From NCBI GenBank assembly GCA_021156265.1, contig JAJNBR010000028.1, positions 1-17,530 of the forward strand: a DNA stretch of 17,530 nt. Direction: 5' to 3'. A model generated the notes under the pieces. It ran no database searches and was not told the origin of the DNA. It saw only the letters and a program-made list of their open reading frames with translations. The translations under genes were made by a program, and so were the position numbers. The DNA comes from Flavipsychrobacter sp. Its GTDB lineage: Bacteria > Bacteroidota > Bacteroidia > Chitinophagales > Chitinophagaceae. Positions 1 through 5,598 of this stretch are shown piece by piece (within the stretch, counting starts at the first letter, position 1; each line of letters opens with the position of its first letter).

Positions 1-1
1 G

Positions 2-640
2 CTTACAGCATTATCGCTACTGGCTTTTACCGCCTGCAAAGACACCACAGCAGACGATGGCACGATGGCTGCCGACACCGCACTGGCCAGCTCTGAGCTG
101 CCAGCTGACACAGCAGCCCCTGAAGCGCCCCTGGATTCTGCCACCATGGCGAAAAACTGGGAAGAATATATGACACCCGGAAACATGCACAAATGGATGG
201 CCTCTACCAATGGCAAATGGGACGCTGCATTTACGTTTTGGCAAGGCCCTGATGCGCCACCAGACTCAAGCAGCAAAGCAACTGTAGATAACCGCACTAT
301 ACTGGGCGGCAGATACCAGGAAAGCATCTATAAAGGCACCGTAATGGGCACATCGTTTGAAGGCAAAGGCACAATGGGTTACGACAATGCCAAGGACAAG
401 TTCATCAATACCTGGATAGACAATATGGGCACCGGTATGATGCAGATGGAAGGCACTTACGATTCGACCACCAAAACGCTTACCATGACAGGTACCGGTG
501 TCGACCCTTCAACAGGCAAGGACGTAGCAATGCGCCAGGTGATAAAAACCATAGACGATAAGCACCAAACATTGGAAATGTACGATACCAAAGGCGGCAA
601 GGAGTATAAAAGCATGGAGATCAGGCTGACAAAGAAATAA
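2..640 (+). CDS. DUF1579 family lipoprotein (5' end cut by window)
   Basis: The frame is open from the first bases of the window, so the true start lies upstream. The first codons read LTALSLLAFTACKD, the end of a lipoprotein signal peptide with the lipobox FTAC and the lipidated Cys at 35-37. The ATG at 65 is therefore internal. After the Cys comes an Ala/Asp/Ser-rich tether of about 35 residues, then a domain of about 150 residues matching DUF1579: an N-terminal helix (HKWMASTNGKWDAAFTFW) followed by alternating strands with NRTILGGRYQES, GTSFEGKGTMGYDN and FINTWIDNMGTGMMQMEG. DUF1579 is a small beta-barrel-like domain without an established reaction. I infer an envelope lipoprotein of unknown function. 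The family call is confident, the role is not. A strong terminator follows 17 bases after the stop. Confidence 0.85.
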   Translation, partial: LTALSLLAFTACKDTTADDGTMAADTALASSELPADTAAPEAPLDSATMAKNWEEYMTPGNMHKWMASTNGKWDAAFTFWQGPDAPPDSSSKATVDNRTILGGRYQESIYKGTVMGTSFEGKGTMGYDNAKDKFINTWIDNMGTGMMQMEGTYDSTTKTLTMTGTGVDPSTGKDVAMRQVIKTIDDKHQTLEMYDTKGGKEYKSMEIRLTKK

Positions 641-657
641 ACGATCATTATATACGA

Positions 658-687
658 AAAACAGCCGGGCTTAAGCCCGGCTGTTTT
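658..687 (+). terminator. Rho-independent terminator after the DUF1579 gene
   Basis: A perfect inverted repeat: AAAACAGCCGGGCTT pairs with AAGCCCGGCTGTTTT around its centre at 672/673, with the GC-rich core flanked by A-tract and T-tract. This is the classic intrinsic terminator shape and could work in both directions. Confidence 0.9.
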
Positions 688-706
688 GTTAAAGCACGGC
701 TTTAAC
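688..706. repeat. Small inverted repeat directly after the terminator
   Basis: GTTAAAGC at 688-695 and GCTTTAAC at 699-706 are perfect inverted repeats around a 3-base spacer (ACG). It begins at the base after the terminator hairpin and lies about 56 bases before the next gene. It could be a second hairpin or an operator half-site pair. No T-tract follows it, so it is not a standard terminator. Function unknown. Confidence 0.5.
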
Positions 707-761
707 GCAGCTACAACAGCCACTGGCACAGAATTCATTACTGATACATTGAAGAGTAAGA

Positions 762-1346
762 ATGGATGTTATGAAATGGAAAGGATTAATATTAGGATTG
801 TTGATGAGCCCCGCGCTCGCCGTTGCGCAGGACAACAGTAACAAGAAGGATGAATACAGCAGGGTGTATTCGGTAGCCAACCGGACTGCGATAGACATCT
901 ACTTTATGGCTTCCGATTTTGCAAGGAAAAAGAACCAGGATGTGGTGAAAGACCCGATCAATAATGCCGTAACTATTGATGTAGCCATACCCTACCAGCC
1001 GGGCAACAATGAATGTGTTGAAGACCTGGACCTGGCCGGTAAGCTGACCATACAAGCCAAAGATGGTAAAACCCGGATACTGATGAGTGACCTGAAATAT
1101 GTGCACCGCGATAAGAAAACAGGCGATACTACGTCGATAGCCAAAACCAATTTATTGCAGCAAGAGCTGGAGGCATGTGCACCGCCTTCGGGTGAAGTGA
1201 CCGCACTTTATAGCTGCACCGATTGTACAAAAAGCGTGGAGCATGTGAACAGTACGCTGGAGCAATTCTTCAACCAGATGGCCACGGACTACCAGCAGTA
1301 TTTGAAGAGCGAGATAATAACGAGCAGCATTGATATAGAGCGATAA
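762..1346 (+). CDS. Secreted protein with four cysteines, possibly DUF4468-like
   Basis: A 194-residue protein with a signal peptide (MKWKGLILGLLMSPALAVAQ, predicted cleavage after AVAQ near residue 23). The ATG at 771 (residue 4) is an equally plausible start. The mature part begins with a charged stretch, then YSVANRTAIDIYFMASDFARKK and, about 40 residues later, LAGKLTIQAKDGKTRILMSDLKYVH. A helix followed by strands ending in 'dgr.R..lsdl' recalls DUF4468, a TBP-like-fold domain of secreted Bacteroidota proteins, but this is from memory and uncertain. Cysteines at 85, 139, 152 and 155 (CTDC) could form disulfides after export. The C-terminus (about 157-194) looks helical. The gene stands alone between two terminators, so it is a single transcription unit. 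No clear promoter was found. Confidence 0.75.
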   Translation: MDVMKWKGLILGLLMSPALAVAQDNSNKKDEYSRVYSVANRTAIDIYFMASDFARKKNQDVVKDPINNAVTIDVAIPYQPGNNECVEDLDLAGKLTIQAKDGKTRILMSDLKYVHRDKKTGDTTSIAKTNLLQQELEACAPPSGEVTALYSCTDCTKSVEHVNSTLEQFFNQMATDYQQYLKSEIITSSIDIER

Positions 1347-1364
1347 TAAGAGAGAGACAATAAA

Positions 1365-1390
1365 AAAGCCCCGCATAAATGCGGGGCTTT
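1365..1390. terminator. Bidirectional terminator between 762-1346 gene and tRNA-Leu
   Basis: AAAGCCCCGCA (1365-1375) pairs perfectly with TGCGGGGCTTT (1380-1390) around a TAAA loop. On the minus strand it is followed by a run of six T (complement of 1362-1367), so it can end the tRNA transcript. On the plus strand it ends the upstream gene. Confidence 0.9.
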
Positions 1391-1398
1391 CAGTTCTT

Positions 1399-1485
1399 TG
1401 GTGCCCAGGACTGGAGTCGAACCAGCACACCCTTGCGAGCGCTGCGACCTGAACACAGTGCGTCTACCAATTTCGCCACCTGGGC
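1399..1485 (-). tRNA. tRNA-Leu(CAG)
   Basis: The minus strand folds as a class II tRNA of 87 nt including an encoded CCA (1401-1399). The acceptor arm is GCCCAGG (1485-1479) paired with CCTGGGC, with discriminator A at 1402. The D-arm region contains GGCGAAATTGGTAGACGC. The anticodon arm is CTGTG-TTCAGGT-CGCAG with anticodon CAG at 1451-1449. A long variable arm (CGCTCGCAAGGGTGTG region) and the T-arm CTGG-TTCGACT-CCAG follow. The long variable arm, discriminator A73 and TGG..GAAATTGGTAGAC core are leucine tRNA hallmarks. It reads CUG, a frequent Leu codon in the genes of this window. Confidence 0.96.
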
Positions 1486-1511
1486 ATCACCTTTTTAAGA
1501 ACTTTGGGCTG

Positions 1512-1543
1512 CAAAGATAAAGGCAGTTTTCTTAACAAACAAA
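1512..1543 (-). promoter_or_regulatory. Promoter of tRNA-Leu (Bacteroidota type)
   Basis: On the minus strand TTTG (1543-1540), a 20-base spacer, then TATCTTTG (1519-1512), matching the -33 TTTG / -7 TAnnTTTG consensus exactly. Expected start is about 20 bases before the mature tRNA 5' end at 1485. It is the best promoter match in the window. Confidence 0.85.
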
Positions 1544-1569
1544 CAAGTCGATAAAGATATTTTGAAACG

Positions 1570-2568
1570 CTATGAGACCACCATCAGGCTGCACCCGCGC
1601 AGTGCGGCATGGTCGAGCCTGCCTAATACCTCGAAATGGCCATCAGCATGCATATTGCCGATATCTTCCGTAGCAATGAATGAGCACGAATTGAGGTTAG
1701 CGAGATCGATAATATTGAGGCAACCTGAACCCGTTTTTCTTACTTCGAGCGGATCGTTGATATCTCTTATTAAAACTTTCATGGTGTCAGTGGGCAGGAA
1801 CAAGCCATCGCCCTGCGAATAGGCTTGCGATAAGAGTTCAGTCATTCCATATTCCGAGTGCACCTTATCGAGCTGCCATTTTTCTTCCAGGAATTCATGT
1901 ACCTGCCTGCGCGTCCATTCCTCTCTCCTGCCCTTCATGCCGCCGGTTTCCATAACGATGGTATGCTCTAATTGCATCGGGTGCGCTTCAGCAAAATCGA
2001 GCAGGGCAAACGTTACGCCCAAAAGCAGCGCTTTTTGTCCACGCGCTTCAAGTTTCGATATTACTTCGGCCAGCTTATTCCATTCATCGAGGTAAAAGCC
2101 GCAATCGGGATGACCACTCTCCTCTATCAGCACTTTGGCCATGTGCACCAGCGAGGCATTCTTGCGCTCAAGGTAGGAAGGAAGCAAAGCAAGTATCACG
2201 TAGTCCTTCGGATCGCCGTAAAACTGTTGGAAACCACGCAGCAATGATTCCCTGTAAACCGCCGCATCCGTTACATAATGACGGCTGGGCGTCTCACCGG
2301 TAGTACCGCTGCTCTCGAATGTAAACGCAATTTCGGCATGGGGGTCAGATACCACCTTGTGCGTTTTAAAAAAAGAAATCGGCAGGAAAGGTATTTGCTC
2401 GACATTTGTCACCTCAGCAGGTGCAATGCGAAGCGCATCAGTGAACGCACGGTAAATATCGTTTTGCCTGTACTGGTGGGCAAACACCTGCAGGGCAATA
2501 TCATCGAAGTTGCCGGCGTTTATATTATGAACAAAGGGCGTGCCTTTTAACTCAATTTTATAGGACAC
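1570..2568 (-). CDS. LuxE/PaaK-like acyl-adenylate family protein
   Basis: A 332-residue protein if started at the GTG at 2568 (MSYKIELKGTP). An in-frame ATG at 2622 would add 18 residues that only mirror the signal-peptide codons of the divergent gene and would put the start inside it, so I prefer the GTG. The sequence matches the acyl-protein synthetase LuxE / phenylacetate-CoA ligase-like branch of adenylate-forming enzymes: IPFLPISFFKTHKV, the phosphate-binding loop SSGTTG (residues 86-91), METGGMKGRREEW, then HSEYGMTELLSQAY (the adenine-binding motif) and a C-terminal DIGN / GRLDHAALRG segment. LuxE activates fatty acids and transfers them to a cysteine in the luciferase reductase complex. 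No luxC, luxD or luxAB is nearby, so this is a solo homologue that may activate an unknown carboxylic acid. The substrate cannot be read from the sequence. Confidence 0.85.
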   Translation of the reverse strand: MSYKIELKGTPFVHNINAGNFDDIALQVFAHQYRQNDIYRAFTDALRIAPAEVTNVEQIPFLPISFFKTHKVVSDPHAEIAFTFESSGTTGETPSRHYVTDAAVYRESLLRGFQQFYGDPKDYVILALLPSYLERKNASLVHMAKVLIEESGHPDCGFYLDEWNKLAEVISKLEARGQKALLLGVTFALLDFAEAHPMQLEHTIVMETGGMKGRREEWTRRQVHEFLEEKWQLDKVHSEYGMTELLSQAYSQGDGLFLPTDTMKVLIRDINDPLEVRKTGSGCLNIIDLANLNSCSFIATEDIGNMHADGHFEVLGRLDHAALRGCSLMVVS

Positions 2569-2574
2569 TTTAAT

Positions 2575-2582
2575 TAACTTTG
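2575..2582 (+). promoter_or_regulatory. Putative -7 promoter element of the 2589 lipoprotein gene
   Basis: TAACTTTG fits TAnnTTTG exactly and ends 6 bases before the ATG at 2589. The -33 region is only T-rich (TTTTAT near 2556-2561). Transcription would start at or next to the start codon, giving a nearly leaderless mRNA. Confidence 0.55.
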
Positions 2583-2588
2583 ATTGAT

Positions 2589-3089
2589 ATGAGAGGTTAT
2601 TTAGCCATTCTTGCCCTGACACTGCTTATTGCCGCATCATCGTGCAGCAAAAATAACAGCGATTCCAAAGCGCCGCAAATAGCCTTCATCGGCATGCAAC
2701 CAAATACTGTTCGCTCTGGCTCGGGCGAAGATACTGTATTTATCGCCTTCAATATTACGGATGCCAATGCTGACATCGGCAATCCCCAGACACAGGCACC
2801 TGACTCATTTGACATCTATCTTATAGACAGCCGCGGCGCTGCCGATACAACAAACATAGTTACCGATACGATCAAGCTCTACTTTCCCGAAATACCGGGC
2901 GAAGCCGTGCCCCCCGGCAAACCACTTGAAGGGATGAGTATGATCAGCCTGCTGGCTGCAAAATACCTCTACAGCAGGGAAGACAGCCTCAGAACAAGGG
3001 ACACCGTACGCTTTGAGGTGTTTGTGAAAGACAAAGCAATGAACGTCAGCAACCGCTTCACCACTCCGGATATTTATATTGAGCGTTAG
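2589..3089 (+). CDS. Small lipoprotein, probable beta-sandwich
   Basis: Start taken as the ATG at 2589 (MRGYLAILAL). A TTG nine bases upstream is possible but lies inside the -7 element. The 166-residue product has a lipoprotein signal peptide with lipobox ASSC (Cys at residue 20), followed by the polar linker SKNNSDSKAP. The mature part (about 30-166) is strand-rich: PQIAFIGMQPNTVRSG, EDTVFIAFNITDANADIGNP, DSFDIYLIDSRGA, and TVRFEVFVKDKAMNVSNR near the end. This resembles Ig-like or Fn3-like lipoproteins of Bacteroidota. ITDANADIG looks like a degenerate form of the acidic DGDGDIG turn common there. I do not recognise a specific family. Its stop overlaps the stop of the convergent 2H-phosphoesterase gene. 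Confidence 0.75.
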   Translation: MRGYLAILALTLLIAASSCSKNNSDSKAPQIAFIGMQPNTVRSGSGEDTVFIAFNITDANADIGNPQTQAPDSFDIYLIDSRGAADTTNIVTDTIKLYFPEIPGEAVPPGKPLEGMSMISLLAAKYLYSREDSLRTRDTVRFEVFVKDKAMNVSNRFTTPDIYIER

Positions 3090-3670
3090 TCGAAGCTCTC
3101 CCGGAAGCGTTCACCAACGGATATATTGCCCATAGCAAAGCTGTGCAGCACCTGCCATTGCTTCCCATCGTGCCGCCACAGGTAAAACCTGTCGACTATG
3201 AATGTGGCGAAAAAGCTGCGTGCTGTATACTCTTCTGCTGCCTGTTTAAAAACGTCCTTGGGTATATCCCGGTATCCTATAGTAAGATGCGGATGAAAAG
3301 AAGTGAACCGCTTTACTTCGGGCATAGGCAGCACTTCGAGAAATTTGCCACGTAGCTCGCGCTGAAACGACTGCAGCAGATCATTTGATAGTACGTCGAT
3401 AAAGACGACTCCATTATTTTTAAAAGCTGAATAATTCTGCAGGGTCACGGGGAAAGGTATCTGCGTTACAGCCCATTGCTCCATCACAGGCACTATCTTC
3501 TCTTCCGAATCGGGCAGTGTTTTATAAGGTGGAATGAGTGTGATATGCACGGGTGGCTTTAGTGCGGCCTTACAATTGTACTTGTCGGCAAACTCGAACC
3601 GGATCTGCTCGATGTCTTTAGTTAGCTCAGGCGGCGGCATAATAGCCAGCATATATATCGTCGGTCTCAT
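3086..3670 (-). CDS. 2H phosphoesterase, 2'-5' RNA ligase-like
   Basis: A 194-residue protein with the two HxT motifs that define the 2H phosphoesterase superfamily: PPVHITLIPPY (His42, Thr44) and FHPHLTIGYRD (His128, Thr130). The two histidines act together on 2',3'- or 2',5'-phosphate bonds in the ThpR/LigT family (cyclic phosphodiesterase or RNA ligase activity in vitro). The length fits a single-domain member. The natural substrate of bacterial members is generally unclear. The protein is cytosolic, with no signal peptide. It lies 53 bases downstream of the second GT-C-like gene in the same direction with no hairpin between, so read-through is likely. The stop TAA (3088-3086) overlaps the stop of the convergent lipoprotein gene. 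Confidence 0.88.
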   Translation of the reverse strand: MRPTIYMLAIMPPPELTKDIEQIRFEFADKYNCKAALKPPVHITLIPPYKTLPDSEEKIVPVMEQWAVTQIPFPVTLQNYSAFKNNGVVFIDVLSNDLLQSFQRELRGKFLEVLPMPEVKRFTSFHPHLTIGYRDIPKDVFKQAAEEYTARSFFATFIVDRFYLWRHDGKQWQVLHSFAMGNISVGERFRESFD

Positions 3671-3723
3671 CCACCATAATTTACGCCAAATTTCCTGATA
3701 GTCGACGTACGATCATAGGATGC

Positions 3724-5571
3724 TTATTTATAAAGCTCTATGCAGATGTCATCAAGGCCGATAGGCTGCTTGCCAATATTCCATAGATCTACCTCAAGGC
3801 CGTCTCCGTCTTCCATTTTCTGCGGTACCCTGGTGAAGAAATATACGCGCCCCCACTCGCCAGGCCGCGATTGTTCAATAGTCAGTTTTTCACCTGCGTA
3901 AGGGTTGATCTTGTTTTCGATCTTACAGCCCTGCCAGAGATAGTAATTGCCTTTTCTGTTCGCCGAAAAAACAAACAGGTGTTTGTAGTAGCCGGCATCC
4001 TGCGGGCACATGAACCTGCCGCTACATTTGATCCATTTAGCATCGCCAAATACCGCGTCGCTATATTTTAGTTTTATCGGGTACGGATGATGTTCCTCAT
4101 CGAGCATCGAATAAAAATAACCGGAGCCTGTCAGCGTGTCTTTTATGAATTGGCCGGAAGTTGAATCGTTGAAATCTTCGCAGGCCAGGGTCTTGATCTT
4201 CATGAGTTGCGAGGTGTCAGGTTGAAACGCTGCAATGTCGAAAGTAACGAGATCGTTGTATCGCAGCTTTGTGCGAAATAACATTTGTGTGTTGAACTGA
4301 AAATTGGATTCTTCGCTGATCAGCACACCCAGTGAGCGCTGCACACTGTATGAAATATTCAATGCAATGAAAAACAGGCTCATCGTTGCAAATGCTATTT
4401 TAAGAACCGAACTTCTCCTTTCCCCTATCCAATGTATAAATGCGGCTAAAGGTATTGCCAGAAGCGGGTAAATATGGATCATAGGGCGTGACCCCAGCCC
4501 GTTTATGTAATTGTAACAATACCAGGAATACACAATGTATACATAAGCCAGAAACAATAACCACAAGCTTAAAGTCCATAGCTTAATGCGGCGAAAAAGA
4601 AAAAAACCGGCAAGTGAAAAAAGCATGATGGGTGAATACGGCAACCAGCCATTGGCGTAATAAAACAAGCCCTCGATTATCTTTGGCTTGTCCCAGTTGA
4701 ACGATTGCGAGCCATAACTGTAAAAAAAGTAGCTGCCGGTCATCATCTTCCAGTACAGCAGTTGAGGAATGATCGGGATCAGGAAAACCAAAGCAGCCGC
4801 AACCAATTTGGTCCAATGCAGCTTCAGAAATGCCAGGCGTTGCGTGAGCGTAGTTTTATTATAAACGCCGTACAACAGCGGGATAATCAAACAGATGATA
4901 TCAGTAGGACGAATCAGTGAAATAAGTCCGGCTGTAAAACCCAGCATAAGGAAGTTGATCCATGAAGGGTTTTCATACAGGCGCACGGTAAAAAGCATCA
5001 TGACAGCATACAAAAAGAACAACGGCACGTGTGCCATACCGTGCTGGTAAAGCGTAAACCAGAAAAGGTTGGTACCAATAAATAGCAGAATTGTAACCAG
5101 CAGCGATAAAGTTGGCCTGTACCATCGCCGGAGGGTGATATATACCAGCCAGCAACCCAACAATGCATAAAAATAGGTGCTTAGCTTAATTGCATTTTCA
5201 TAAAGCGGAGAGTAACCTGTTGCAGGCAGTCCTTTCATTCCTGCGTAAACGTGTCCAAGAAAGAAAAAAGGTGCTTCCATCAAAGCAATACCGTATGTGT
5301 AGGGAACCAGTACATAGCCCTTGGGGGTAACCACATACCCGGCACGCATATTTTCCATTGCAAAGCTGACCGTCCGGGATACCTCAACACCTTCCGGAAG
5401 TTGTTCGATGGTTTTATGATTGTCGTAAATAAAAGTGGCCGGCAAATAGATATAATATCCCAGCACATCGCCGTAGAATATGCAGGGTACATTATTGTAT
5501 CCCTTGACGAACCAGGCTGAGACAGCAACAACTGCCAATACAGCTACCAGGCTTATAAGTTTCGAGCGCAT
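3724..5571 (-). CDS. GT-C-like membrane protein with C-terminal soluble domain (paralogue 2)
   Basis: A 615-residue multi-pass protein. An N-terminal helix (about 5-22) leads to a first external loop with FYGDVLGYYIYLPATFIYD (Asp35). About ten further hydrophobic segments run to about residue 410, with conserved positions IGTNLFWFTLYQHGMAH (165-181), LIRPTDIICLIIPLLYG (219-235), YSYGSQSFNW (284-293) and a GLGSRPMIHIYPL loop (358-370). An Asp in the first loop after TM1, many helices and sugar-enzyme-like loops suggest the GT-C fold of polyprenyl-phosphate-sugar-dependent glycosyltransferases (GT39/GT83-like). This is an inference from architecture. Residues about 455-615 form a soluble strand-rich domain (ACEDFND, KCSGRFMCPQDAGYYKHLF, then GLDDICIELYK at the end), probably jelly-roll and periplasmic. 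It is clearly paralogous to the gene 27 bases upstream; RP[ST][DE]II sits at residue 221 in both. Its acceptor is unknown. Confidence 0.8.
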   Translation of the reverse strand: MRSKLISLVAVLAVVAVSAWFVKGYNNVPCIFYGDVLGYYIYLPATFIYDNHKTIEQLPEGVEVSRTVSFAMENMRAGYVVTPKGYVLVPYTYGIALMEAPFFFLGHVYAGMKGLPATGYSPLYENAIKLSTYFYALLGCWLVYITLRRWYRPTLSLLVTILLFIGTNLFWFTLYQHGMAHVPLFFLYAVMMLFTVRLYENPSWINFLMLGFTAGLISLIRPTDIICLIIPLLYGVYNKTTLTQRLAFLKLHWTKLVAAALVFLIPIIPQLLYWKMMTGSYFFYSYGSQSFNWDKPKIIEGLFYYANGWLPYSPIMLFSLAGFFLFRRIKLWTLSLWLLFLAYVYIVYSWYCYNYINGLGSRPMIHIYPLLAIPLAAFIHWIGERRSSVLKIAFATMSLFFIALNISYSVQRSLGVLISEESNFQFNTQMLFRTKLRYNDLVTFDIAAFQPDTSQLMKIKTLACEDFNDSTSGQFIKDTLTGSGYFYSMLDEEHHPYPIKLKYSDAVFGDAKWIKCSGRFMCPQDAGYYKHLFVFSANRKGNYYLWQGCKIENKINPYAGEKLTIEQSRPGEWGRVYFFTRVPQKMEDGDGLEVDLWNIGKQPIGLDDICIELYK

Positions 5572-5598
5572 ACTGTTAAATAAAATAGCTATTGTTCG

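Noticed and set aside
65..67. ATG at 65 as start of the DUF1579 gene
   Set aside because: The frame is open upstream and encodes a lipoprotein signal peptide with FTAC lipobox, so this Met is internal and the gene runs off the window.
1536..1546. CAAACAAACAA as a microsatellite
   Set aside because: Fewer than three full units, and it is explained by the -33 promoter element of the tRNA on the other strand.
2569..2622. Upstream ATG extension of the LuxE-like protein
   Set aside because: It overlaps the divergent lipoprotein's signal peptide codons and the -7 element; the GTG at 2568 gives a clean divergent arrangement.
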